Source: Alphaproteobacteria bacterium (GTDB taxonomy: Bacteria > Pseudomonadota > Alphaproteobacteria > Paracaedibacterales > VGCI01). Taken from it: DNA of 64,000 nt. This document shows, piece by piece, positions 56,813 to 64,000 of this stretch. Made by a program: the position numbers and the translations under genes. The notes under the pieces are model-generated. The model searched no databases and was not told the origin of the DNA. It saw only the letters and a program-made list of their open reading frames with translations. The stretch is taken from the NCBI GenBank assembly GCA_016870095.1, contig VGCI01000002.1, positions 228,213 through 292,212 of the forward strand. Reading direction: 5' to 3'. How positions within the stretch are numbered: position 1 is the first letter of the stretch; each line of letters starts with the position of its first letter.

Positions 56813-57256
56813 ATGAAAATAGCAATAACAACGGATGAAATTTACCCTGTCCATGCCTTCGTAATGGATTGGTTGAAAGCTAATGGTCATGAGCCCATTC
56901 CTTTTGGGGCCCTCAAGTCTCAACGTGATGAATCTTGGGTAAAGGCGGCCCATGAAGCGGCACAGGCCATAAAAAATGGGATATGTACCGATGGAATCTT
57001 CTTCTGCTGGACGGGAACGGGTATTTCGATAGCTGCCAACAAAATCTCGGGAATTAGAGCTGCTCTGTGCACAGATGCTGAAACGACTCGTGGTGCGCGC
57101 ATTTGGAACCATGCTAACGTATTGGCCCTATCAAATCGACTTCTCAGCCAAGATATTGCAAAAGAAATTTTAACAGCTTGGTTTCAGGATTATGATCACA
57201 CAATCGGGATAAAGGGTGTTTCTGAGTTAAAAGCAATTGACAGTAATCATAGTTGA
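56813..57256 (+). CDS. RpiB/LacA/LacB-family sugar-phosphate isomerase
   Basis: About 147 residues. The core FFCWTGTGISIAANKISGIRAALCTD matches RpiB, including the Cys that acts as base in ribose-5-phosphate isomerase B. The N-terminal Asp-His of RpiB is changed (TTDEI), and the R-x-H-N motif is ARIWNHANVLAL, with Trp in place of the ring-opening His. This suggests a side branch with altered substrate rather than a standard RpiB. ATG 56813 is chosen over the upstream TTG 56771 because the RpiB-like start MKIAITTD begins there and AGAGGG lies upstream. Confidence 0.8.
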   Translation: MKIAITTDEIYPVHAFVMDWLKANGHEPIPFGALKSQRDESWVKAAHEAAQAIKNGICTDGIFFCWTGTGISIAANKISGIRAALCTDAETTRGARIWNHANVLALSNRLLSQDIAKEILTAWFQDYDHTIGIKGVSELKAIDSNHS

Positions 57257-57298
57257 CATTTTGAATTTTAAATAGAAATTTTTATAAAAATCAAATAG

Positions 57299-58342
57299 TT
57301 AACCAAGCAGTTGGCCCACCAATTTTGAGGTGTAATCGACAAGGGGAATTATTTTTCCGTAATTCATTCGAGTGGGCCCCACAACACCAATTGCACCCAG
57401 AATATGTTGTCGAGAGTTTTTATAAGGCGCCACAACTAACGAACATCCCGAAAGACTAAAAAGGCTATTCTCAGCCCCAATAAAAATCTGTACCCCTTCG
57501 GCTTGTATCGAGGCATCTAACAATTGAATAAGCGTTTCTTTGGTATCCAGAACCGCAAATAAATCCCTTATATGATCTAGGTCTTCAACGACATTTACGT
57601 TTGTGAGGAGGTTACTTTGGCCCTTTACAATTAAAGAACCACCTTGATCTCCTTCACTCCAAACCCCAATACCGGTTTCCACCACTTTTGCAGTCAAGGT
57701 ATCTAAATGGGCCTTATGTTGCTTTAATTCTTCAAAAATGACGCGTTTTGCATCTGTTAATGTACGACCCGCTAGCCGATTATTTAAATAGTTTGAAGCT
57801 TCAATTAATATGGTTGGAGGAACCCCAATGGGAACCTCAATCAAACGATTCTCAACAACCCCATCTTCTGTAATCATAACCAAAATAGCCCGACCAGCAC
57901 TTAAACTTAAAAATTCAACGTGTTTAAGAGGGGATTCAGTCTTTGGCGCGAGAACTAAGCCAGCACATTTGGATAAGCCCGACAGCATCGAAGTTGCTTC
58001 TTCTAAGACATCATCAACTTTTCGTCCTGCGTTCGTGCAGCGTTGCTCAATGTAGGATCGATCTCCTTCTGAAAGATCTCCTACTTCCAACAAACCATGG
58101 ACAAAAAAGCGCAAACCTGCTTCTGTCGGCAAACGTCCTGCAGAGGTATGGGGTGCGTATAAAAGCCCCGCCTCCTCTAAATCCGCCATCACGTTGCGGA
58201 TTGTTGCGGGGGATAAAGTTGTTTTCAGACGACGGGAAAGTTTACGAGATCCAACAGGTTCCCCCGTTTCCACGTACGCATCGACAAGTTCACGAAAAAT
58301 ATCTATCGAGCGTTTATTTAGTTCTGCAACTGTCAATGACAT
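57299..58342 (-). CDS. hrcA: heat-inducible transcription repressor HrcA
   Basis: Represses chaperone genes by binding CIRCE elements, assisted by GroEL. The 347-residue product has the N-terminal winged helix ([59 protein letters not shown]) and the GAF-like and dimerisation regions ([20 protein letters not shown] at the C terminus). It is divergent from rph, as in many alphaproteobacteria, but the usual downstream grpE is missing. No CIRCE sequence is visible in its own upstream region. Confidence 0.95.
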   Translation of the reverse strand: MSLTVAELNKRSIDIFRELVDAYVETGEPVGSRKLSRRLKTTLSPATIRNVMADLEEAGLLYAPHTSAGRLPTEAGLRFFVHGLLEVGDLSEGDRSYIEQRCTNAGRKVDDVLEEATSMLSGLSKCAGLVLAPKTESPLKHVEFLSLSAGRAILVMITEDGVVENRLIEVPIGVPPTILIEASNYLNNRLAGRTLTDAKRVIFEELKQHKAHLDTLTAKVVETGIGVWSEGDQGGSLIVKGQSNLLTNVNVVEDLDHIRDLFAVLDTKETLIQLLDASIQAEGVQIFIGAENSLFSLSGCSLVVAPYKNSRQHILGAIGVVGPTRMNYGKIIPLVDYTSKLVGQLLG

Positions 58343-58367
58343 GTTTTAGCCTTTCATTCGTCTTTAA

Positions 58368-58396
58368 CATGTAGTAAAAAAACAACAAATCGTCAA
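58368..58396 (-). promoter_or_regulatory. possible hrcA promoter
   Basis: On the minus strand TTGACG (58396-58391) and TACATG (58373-58368) are 17 bases apart, 26 bases before the hrcA ATG. The -35 is good but the -10 is weak. The same 72-base gap must also serve rph. Confidence 0.35.
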
Positions 58397-58414
58397 GGGA
58401 GAGAAGAAATCCAT

Positions 58415-59134
58415 ATGCGCAATAATAAAAGAAAAACGAATGAATTAAGAAGTGTTTTCTTAGGCCCAAGTTACGCAAAGTATGCTGAAGGGTCTTGTTT
58501 TGTTAAATTTGGCGATACACACGTGATTTGTACAGCAACAATAGAGGAAAAAGTTCCCCCTTTTTTACGAAATACCGGCTCCGGTTGGATTACAGCTGAG
58601 TATGGCATGCTCCCGCGGGCAACTCATCAACGTGTAGACAGAGAAGCTTCCAAAGGCAAGCAATCGGGACGGACCCAAGAAATCCAACGGTTAATTGGGA
58701 GATCCTTACGTGCCGTTGTTGATTTAAGTCTATTGGGAGAACGACAAATTCGAATCGACTGTGATGTTATTCAAGCCGATGGAGGAACCCGTACCGCCAG
58801 TATTACGGGTGCCTACGTAGCCATGCACCAAGCACTGGAAAAATTGGTTAAGAATAAAACATTAGCAAAAATGCCAATTATTGATCAAGTTGCTGCCATT
58901 TCTTGCGGAATAGTCAAAGATGAGCCTCTTCTCGATCTTGATTATCAAGAAGACTCAAACGCAGAGGTTGACGCTAATTTTGTAATCACAGGATCAGGCA
59001 ATCTTGTTGAAATTCAAGCTACAGCCGAAAAGAATTCCTTTGGAGACGAAGCCTTTGGGCATATGTTGAAATTGGCTCGCGAGGGCATCACAGAACTTGT
59101 TAAGTTGCAGAAACAAGCTTTAAAAATCGAGTGA
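58415..59134 (+). CDS. rph: ribonuclease PH
   Basis: Phosphorolytic 3'-5' exoribonuclease that trims tRNA 3' ends. The 239-residue product has the classic pattern: [57 protein letters not shown] core, [27 protein letters not shown] core, and [24 protein letters not shown] precedes the ATG. rdgB and hemW follow with overlaps, forming an operon. Confidence 0.97.
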   Translation: MRNNKRKTNELRSVFLGPSYAKYAEGSCFVKFGDTHVICTATIEEKVPPFLRNTGSGWITAEYGMLPRATHQRVDREASKGKQSGRTQEIQRLIGRSLRAVVDLSLLGERQIRIDCDVIQADGGTRTASITGAYVAMHQALEKLVKNKTLAKMPIIDQVAAISCGIVKDEPLLDLDYQEDSNAEVDANFVITGSGNLVEIQATAEKNSFGDEAFGHMLKLAREGITELVKLQKQALKIE

Positions 59135-59160
59135 TCTATAGAAAAACTAAGGATACCGAT

Positions 59161-59772
59161 ATGCGTTTATTTCAAGAACCTAAGTTGCTTATTGCCAGTC
59201 ATAATTCTGGTAAAATTCGGGAAATTGCAGACCTTTTGGGCCCCCTTCAAATTATCACAACTTCCTCTGCCGCTTTGAATTTAGAGGAACCAGAAGAAAC
59301 AGGTTCAACATTTATGGAAAATGCTCTTCTCAAAGCACAAGCAGGGATGAATGTCACAGGCTTACCCTGTTTGGCTGACGATTCAGGCCTCGCAGTTACT
59401 GCCCTTGAAGGACAGCCTGGTATCTATTCTGGTCGTTGGGCACAATTACCAGATGGAACACGTGATTTTTCTTATGCCATTAATCGTATCAATCAAGATT
59501 TGACAGATAAAAGTGATCTGTCTGCCCATTTTGTGTGTGCGCTGAGCTTGGTTTGGCCCGATGGCTCTGACGTAACTCTTGAAGGAAAAGTCTACGGTCA
59601 TCTCACCTTTCCTCCCCGCGGTAAAAAAGGGTTTGGTTATGACCCCATTTTTATTCCTGAAGGACATTCTATCACGTACGCAGAAATGGCACCTGAACTG
59701 AAACAACGCATTTCACACCGAGCCATAGCCATTCAGAAAATGATACATGCATGCTTCACACCTCATGCTTAA
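59161..59772 (+). CDS. rdgB: XTP/dITP diphosphohydrolase (RdgB/HAM1)
   Basis: House-cleaning pyrophosphatase that removes non-canonical purine nucleotides. The 203-residue product shows LLIASHNSGKIREI, FMENALLKAQAG, LADDSGLAVTAL, GFGYDPIFIPEG and ISHRAIAIQKM. The ATG 59161 start is preferred to 59131, which lies within the rph end; AAGGA lies upstream of 59161 and the shorter N terminus fits the family. It overlaps hemW by up to 26 bases. Confidence 0.95.
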   Translation: MRLFQEPKLLIASHNSGKIREIADLLGPLQIITTSSAALNLEEPEETGSTFMENALLKAQAGMNVTGLPCLADDSGLAVTALEGQPGIYSGRWAQLPDGTRDFSYAINRINQDLTDKSDLSAHFVCALSLVWPDGSDVTLEGKVYGHLTFPPRGKKGFGYDPIFIPEGHSITYAEMAPELKQRISHRAIAIQKMIHACFTPHA

Positions 59773-60913
59773 AAATCAAAATTTAGCTCTTTATATACAC
59801 TGGCCTTTTTGTTTATCAAAATGTCCATACTGCGATTTTAATAGCCATGTTAGAGCATCTATAGATGAGAATTCCTGGGAGGAAGCCCTCTTGAAGGAGC
59901 TTGATCAAACAGCCAAACGCATAGGCCCAAGAACCCTTACAAGCATTTTTTTTGGTGGGGGAACCCCTTCTCTCATGCGCCCCAAAACTGTTGAAGCTTT
60001 GATCAAGCGTGCGCTGAATCACTGGACGGCAAGTCCCAATATCGAAATCACTCTTGAGGCCAACCCTAATTCTGTGGAAGTGAATCGCTTCCATGATTTA
60101 AAAAATGCAGGAATCAATCGTATATCCATCGGCGTACAAGCTTTAAATGACCCCGATCTAAAGCAATTGGGACGACATCATAGTGTTGACGAAGCTCTTA
60201 CCGCAATTCAAATAGCTTTAGATATATTTCGCCGTGTCTCTTTTGATCTTATTTATGCGAGGCCCCACCAGACATTAGAAGCATGGCAACAAGAGCTTCA
60301 GCTCGCCTTATCTTTTGGAACAGAGCATTTATCTCTTTATCAACTCACCATTGAGCCTGGAACCGCTTTTGCTCCTCTCTATGAGAGAGGAGACCTTAAA
60401 ATTCCAGATGAGGATTTAGCTGCAGATTTTTTTGAATTAACACAAAATTCCATGGAAGCCGCTGGATTACCGGCTTACGAGATTTCAAATCACGCGCGGT
60501 TGGGTGCTGAATCACGCCACAACTTAAGCTACTGGCGCTACGAAGATTACGCAGGCGTAGGGCCCGGTGCTCATGGTCGCTTAACGCTCCCCTCAGGCAA
60601 AGTCGCCACCAAACAATATAAAGCCCCTGAAACGTGGATGAAAGCCGTTAAAGAGGGGTCAGGGGAAGAAGAATCGATTGATCTTTCACCCAAAGAACAA
60701 AATACCGAAGCTTTAATGATGGGCTTACGTCTCACATCTGGCATTCGCCTTGTTGATTTTCCAGACCTTGAAGAGAGTATTATCAACTCCAAATCTTTAA
60801 ATATACTTACAAATGAAGGATATTTGGTCAAGACAAGCACTGCACTTCTAGCTACACCCAAAGGTCTTCAGTGCTTAAATGCTGTATTAAGAGCGTTGCT
60901 GTCACCCAATTAA
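59747..60913 (+). CDS. hemW: HemW, radical SAM heme chaperone
   Basis: Radical SAM protein formerly called an oxygen-independent coproporphyrinogen oxidase homologue; HemW proteins act in heme insertion. The 388-residue product has IHWPFCLSKCPYCDFNSH with the CxxxCxxC cluster (Cys22, 26, 29), FFGGGTPSLM, NRISIGVQALND, LYQLTIEPGT and a C-terminal HemN-type domain. It lacks the HemN catalytic extension. Start may be ATG 59747 or 59765; both overlap rdgB. Last gene of the rph-rdgB-hemW operon. Confidence 0.93.
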   Translation: MHASHLMLKNQNLALYIHWPFCLSKCPYCDFNSHVRASIDENSWEEALLKELDQTAKRIGPRTLTSIFFGGGTPSLMRPKTVEALIKRALNHWTASPNIEITLEANPNSVEVNRFHDLKNAGINRISIGVQALNDPDLKQLGRHHSVDEALTAIQIALDIFRRVSFDLIYARPHQTLEAWQQELQLALSFGTEHLSLYQLTIEPGTAFAPLYERGDLKIPDEDLAADFFELTQNSMEAAGLPAYEISNHARLGAESRHNLSYWRYEDYAGVGPGAHGRLTLPSGKVATKQYKAPETWMKAVKEGSGEEESIDLSPKEQNTEALMMGLRLTSGIRLVDFPDLEESIINSKSLNILTNEGYLVKTSTALLATPKGLQCLNAVLRALLSPN

Positions 60914-60927
60914 GGGCATAATTAAAC

Positions 60928-62859
60928 CTAAGATTTTTGTTCAGCGGGAGAACCTATTTTTTCATCTAATTTTACCTGCTTTTTGGCTGATGATGGGGGA
61001 GTATTTTCTTTATTTTGAGGGTTTTCCAAATTTTCACTATCTTCCATATGTGGATTTCCATGCTCATCAAAATTAAGAGCTTCTTTTTCCTTAAGAATTT
61101 CCCTTTCCCCTAAAGTTGTGATCTTTTTAGATGGTTTTTGAACTGACTTATCAAAAAATTTCATTATAGATAATGAAGGCTTTTTCTCTGAAGAACTTGT
61201 ATCACTTGGTTTCTCCTTCAAGGCAGGTTTTTTAAATTCTTCATTTGATTCTGATTTCTTCTCAGCCTGCTTTTCTGTTTTGGGCAATACTTCCGTATTT
61301 GCTTTGTCATCGACTGAAGGCTTATCTTTAACATCTCGTTCTGTTGCAGACGGCGTCTTTTTGACCTTAATAGCCTCCAATTTAAATTTCGCTTCAGCTA
61401 TCTGCTTTTCAATTTCTTCTTCTGAAGTCTCCTCAAGAGGAGTTTCTTTTGCCTGGACAAAAATATTTGATTTATTATCTACACGATTCTCTTTTGCTGG
61501 AATCTCTTTAAGTTCGCTCTCATTCGCCCTACTTTGAATATCTTGGCTTGTTTGCATTTGAGTAACCTGCCCTGCTGACGAGTAACTCTGCGTTCCGTCT
61601 GCAGGCCTAGAAGCATTCTTTAAGTACAATTGCTTCTGGCGATTTCTCTCTCGCAAAGCTACCTCAGCCTGAAACCGCGCATTTGCAGCCGCTTCTTCAG
61701 CAAGGTAATTTTGATTATAAGGCGCTTGAGCAGGATAAGGAACGGGAGATGGGTATGGATATGGATATTGATTATTCATACGTGCTTGTTGTTGCATATG
61801 AAAAGATTGTTGAACTAACTGATTTTGCAGAGCACGTTGGGCATTTTGAGCTAATTGGTTTTGCCGGAAATATTGATCCTGTTGTGCCAGTTGGACTTGC
61901 TGATTTAGTCGCACTTGATCTGCCGCTCTGGCGGTCGCATAATTTTGTTGCAGGGCTTTCTGCTCAGCTTGTTGTCTTGCAAGCTGATAAACGTAATTAT
62001 CTCTTGCAGCCTTCTGATTCAATAGACTTTCTGCCACAGTCGCAAAACTTGATATAATTGGATTTTGAGGTTCATATTGGACTGCTGGTGTGTTGGGAGC
62101 AGGCGTTTGAGACACTGCAGACATAACAGGGGGCACTTTGTTTGCTTTATTATCTGACATACTCGCCGTATCCGTTTGTGCAAAATCATTGTCAGAGGAA
62201 GGTGCCTCGCTATCTTCAGGTACAGGGGGAATACTTTCTTCAGCTGGAACTGATGCACCTTCCGCAAGCTCTGAGGGGGGAATCATATCAACTGGGGGGG
62301 CCTCCTCTGTATCAAGACTAGAAGACACCGTTTTCTCAAGCTCGGACGGTGGAACCATATCGGCAGGTGGTGCCCCCCTATTAAGGCCAGAAGAAACGGT
62401 TTTCTCAAGTTCAGGTGGGGGAATCATATCAGCTGGTGGAGTCCCTTTATCAAGACTAGAAGACACCGTTTCGTCAAGTTCAGACGGTGGAACCATATCG
62501 GCAGGTGGCGCCTCGCTATCAAGGCCAGAAGAAACGGTTTTCTCAAGTTTAGATGGGGGAATCATATCAGCTGGTGGGATCTCTTTATCTGAGCTTAATA
62601 CCGCAGTTTCTTCAAGTACGGAAGACGGGATCATATCAGCAGGGGGCGTGCTATCACTGAGTGAAGAAACCGCCTCCCCATCCGAAATTTCTGAAGAGGG
62701 AGTTTGAGCCGCATCTTCTCCTGCCGGTGAGCTCGCATCTACAACACCTGCAGGCGTAATATTAGCAGGCTCAGTAATGGGCTCGTTCACACCCAATACG
62801 ATGAAAGGAGAGGAGGCTAAAAGCAGAGAAATGGGAACATATTGAAGATAAAATCTCAT
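60928..62859 (-). CDS. exported repeat protein with Pro-rich tandem repeats and Gln-rich core
   Basis: The 643-residue product has a signal peptide (YVPISLLLASSPFIVLG). Region 71-210 carries six tandem repeats of 23-24 residues with consensus PPADM(I/V)PPSELEKTVSS. Region 265-375 is very Gln/Asn/Ala-rich (for example NQQVQLAQQDQYFRQNQLAQ) and ends in a Tyr-Pro repeat (YPYPYPSPVPYP). The rest (about 400-643) is charged Lys/Glu/Ser-rich and probably disordered. No catalytic motif or known family is seen. AGGGG upstream supports the ATG. It converges on hemW with a 14-base gap. An envelope, surface or host-facing role is plausible but unproven. Confidence 0.75.
   Translation of the reverse strand: MRFYLQYVPISLLLASSPFIVLGVNEPITEPANITPAGVVDASSPAGEDAAQTPSSEISDGEAVSSLSDSTPPADMIPSSVLEETAVLSSDKEIPPADMIPPSKLEKTVSSGLDSEAPPADMVPPSELDETVSSSLDKGTPPADMIPPPELEKTVSSGLNRGAPPADMVPPSELEKTVSSSLDTEEAPPVDMIPPSELAEGASVPAEESIPPVPEDSEAPSSDNDFAQTDTASMSDNKANKVPPVMSAVSQTPAPNTPAVQYEPQNPIISSFATVAESLLNQKAARDNYVYQLARQQAEQKALQQNYATARAADQVRLNQQVQLAQQDQYFRQNQLAQNAQRALQNQLVQQSFHMQQQARMNNQYPYPYPSPVPYPAQAPYNQNYLAEEAAANARFQAEVALRERNRQKQLYLKNASRPADGTQSYSSAGQVTQMQTSQDIQSRANESELKEIPAKENRVDNKSNIFVQAKETPLEETSEEEIEKQIAEAKFKLEAIKVKKTPSATERDVKDKPSVDDKANTEVLPKTEKQAEKKSESNEEFKKPALKEKPSDTSSSEKKPSLSIMKFFDKSVQKPSKKITTLGEREILKEKEALNFDEHGNPHMEDSENLENPQNKENTPPSSAKKQVKLDEKIGSPAEQKS
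62251..62649 (-). repeat. tandem 69-72 base repeats in the 60928-62859 gene
   Basis: Six in-frame units encode PPADM(I/V)PP-type repeats beginning near residues 72, 95, 118, 141, 164 and 188; one unit is longer by three bases. Units alternate between two subtypes (SGLD/SSLD endings), which suggests duplication of a two-unit block. Such repeats expand and contract easily. Confidence 0.85.
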
Positions 62860-63016
62860 TAAAATCTAACCCCTCTTTATCAAACGCCTGGTCTTAATTT
62901 AAATCTTATTCAAAATAAATTAATGATTTGTGAATTTTAAATATTGAGCTCTTTTATAAGTAACCATATAAGAGGGATTATCTATTAGGAGAAATTAACA
63001 TTCTTTATTTTCTCAC

Positions 63017-64000
63017 TTACTTTTTCTTAGGTGCTGGACCTTTCTTAGGTGCAGCGGCTTTCTTAGGCGGAGGCGCTTTTTTGGGCGGAGGCGCTTTCTT
63101 AGGTGCAGCGGCTTTCTTTTGAGCTTTTTGTTCTTTCTTCGCAGCTTTCGTTTCCTTTTTATCAGCCTTCTTCTTTTCTTTTATATCTTTCTTATCAGCT
63201 TTCTTCTGAGTCTTCTGTTCTTTTTTCGCAGTTTTCTTTTCCTGCTTATCGGCCTTCTTCTGAGTTTTCTGGTCTTTCTTCGCAGTTTTCTTTTCCTGCT
63301 TATCAGCCTTCTTCTGTTCTTTTTGTTCTTTCTTATCGGCTTTCTTCTGAGTCTTCTGGTCTTTCTTCGCAGTTTTCTTTTCCTGCTTATCAGCCTTCTT
63401 CTGTTCTTTTTGTTCTTTCTTATCTGCCTTATTCTGAGTTTTCTGGTCTTTCTTCGCAGTTTTCTTTTCCTGCTTATCAGCCTTCTTCTGTTCTTTTTGT
63501 TCTTTCTTATCGGCTTTCTTCTGAGTTTTCTGGTCTTTCTTCGCAGTTTTCTTTTCCTGCTTATCAGCCTTCTTCTGTTCTTTTTGTTCTTTCTTATCGG
63601 CTTTCTTCTGGGTTTTCTGCTCTTTCTTCGCAGTTTTCATTTCTTGCTTATCGGCCTTCTTCTTTTCTTTTAATTCTTTCTTATCGGCTTTCTTCTGGGC
63701 CTTTATGGCTTTTTTCTCTTCTTTACGCTGACTATTGCTCACACCCCTGCCCATGCCTGTGCCACTGCCCATACCCGTGCCGCTGCCCATACCCATGCCG
63801 CTGCCCATACCCATGCCGCTATTCATTCCCATGCCGCTATTCATTCCCATGCCGCTATTCATTCCCATGCCGCTGTTCATTCCCATACCGCTGTTCATTC
63901 CCATACCGCTGTTCATTCCCATACCGCTGTTCATTCCCATACCGCTGTTCATTCCCATACCGCTGTTCATTCCCATACCGCTGTTCATCCCCATACCGCT
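63017..64000 (-). CDS. highly repetitive low-complexity protein, 5' end beyond the window
   Basis: The frame stays open to the window edge, so the true start is outside. The visible 325 residues start with at least ten MGMNSG hexapeptides and degenerate MGMGSG/TGMGSG units. Then come about 200 residues of Lys/Gln/Ala/Asp-rich 29-residue repeats (KKADKKEQKEQ..TAKKDQKTQ type) and a Pro/Ala/Lys tail (KKAPPPKKAPPPKK, ending APKKK). The very basic C-terminal half could bind nucleic acid or anionic surfaces, like histone H1-like proteins of intracellular bacteria; that is inference. No known family. Confidence 0.7.
   Translation of the reverse strand, partial: SGMGMNSGMGMNSGMGMNSGMGMNSGMGMNSGMGMNSGMGMNSGMGMNSGMGMNSGMGMNSGMGMGSGMGMGSGTGMGSGTGMGRGVSNSQRKEEKKAIKAQKKADKKELKEKKKADKQEMKTAKKEQKTQKKADKKEQKEQKKADKQEKKTAKKDQKTQKKADKKEQKEQKKADKQEKKTAKKDQKTQNKADKKEQKEQKKADKQEKKTAKKDQKTQKKADKKEQKEQKKADKQEKKTAKKDQKTQKKADKQEKKTAKKEQKTQKKADKKDIKEKKKADKKETKAAKKEQKAQKKAAAPKKAPPPKKAPPPKKAAAPKKGPAPKKK
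63260..63694 (-). repeat. 87-base tandem repeats encoding Lys-rich 29-residue units
   Basis: Four near-identical 87-base units (63260-63607) are followed by a fifth, degenerate one (63608-63694). Each encodes KKADKKEQKEQ plus KKADKQEKKTAKKDQKTQ. One unit carries a Lys to Asn change (residue 188). The near identity at DNA level points to recent duplication. Confidence 0.9.
63743..64000 (-). repeat. 18-base tandem repeats encoding MGMNSG
   Basis: At least ten in-frame 18-base units (about 63815-64000) encode MGMNSG, followed by four degenerate units (63743-63814). Silent variants (CAGCGG versus TAGCGG type) divide the array into blocks. The array runs off the window edge. Confidence 0.9.

Noticed and set aside
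58343..58414. CIRCE operator upstream of hrcA
   Set aside because: No TTAGCACTC-N9-GAGTGCTAA-like sequence is present in the gap.
62138..62707. Plus-strand open frame of 189 residues rich in Ser/Gly/Ala
   Set aside because: Antisense of the PPADM repeat region; its repeats only mirror the real gene.
63119..63673. Plus-strand open frame of 184 residues, very hydrophobic (Phe/Leu/Ser)
   Set aside because: It is the antisense of the Lys-rich 87-base repeats; lysine codons read backwards give Phe/Leu. No ribosome binding site.
63743..64000. Regular short repeats that could suggest a CRISPR array
   Set aside because: The units are contiguous, without spacers, and stay in frame as MGMNSG codons.

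Overview
This 64 kb chromosomal window is from an alphaproteobacterium with a low GC content (about 40 percent by eye). The gene content suggests a protist-associated or intracellular lineage, possibly Holosporales or Rickettsiales-like; that placement is inference. Supporting evidence: the alphaproteobacterial order mdh-sucC-sucD-sucA-sucB-lpdA; MipZ; a DivL-type kinase with Tyr at the phosphoacceptor position; Cpa/Tad pilus genes; the rph-rdgB-hemW block next to hrcA; class I PHA synthase; and many secreted coiled-coil or repeat proteins with no recognisable family.

Layout. 1-4 kb: 3' end of a tRNA-Leu, maeB, rpsT and a thioredoxin-reductase-like ferredoxin-NADP reductase. 4-9.5 kb (minus): a secreted helical protein ending in a HigB-like domain, a divL-like sensor and gap. 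9.6-16 kb: a GNAT protein, then a minus-strand operon of tkt, a HAD-UbiA fusion and a GT-C-like membrane protein. 16-18.2 kb: rocF-rocD (arginine to ornithine to glutamate semialdehyde). 18.4-28.5 kb: the TCA cluster, with an unknown secreted protein between sucD and sucA and an esterase upstream of mdh. 28.6-33.6 kb: a secreted CAP protein, priA, an Lrp/AsnC regulator and ettA. 33.7-38.8 kb (plus): an outer-membrane barrel protein, a KdpD-like sensor without a kinase domain, and PBP1A. 38.9-42.3 kb: two unknown exported proteins. 42.5-51.8 kb (plus): transaldolase, a DsbA-like protein, mipZ, a small protein and a Tad operon (TPR protein, cpaA-E) with a CtrA-like box in front. 51.9-60.9 kb: an ABC1 kinase, a DUF2608 protein, phaC, two lipoproteins, an RpiB-family protein, hrcA, rph, rdgB and hemW. 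61-64 kb (minus): two strongly repetitive proteins, the last cut by the window edge.

How the genes fit together. Central carbon flow is well covered: malic enzyme, 2-oxoglutarate to oxaloacetate, GAPDH, non-oxidative pentose phosphate enzymes, and arginine catabolism feeding glutamate. DivL, MipZ, a CtrA-like site and the Tad genes suggest a Caulobacter-type cell-cycle circuit is kept. The most unusual features are the exported HigB-like fusion, the possible lipid-linked pentose module (tkt/HAD-UbiA/GT-C), the kinase-less KdpD next to PBP1A, and the repeat proteins at the right edge.

No gene-free gap exceeds 300 bases. I saw no insertion sequences, CRISPR arrays, rRNA or prophage genes.
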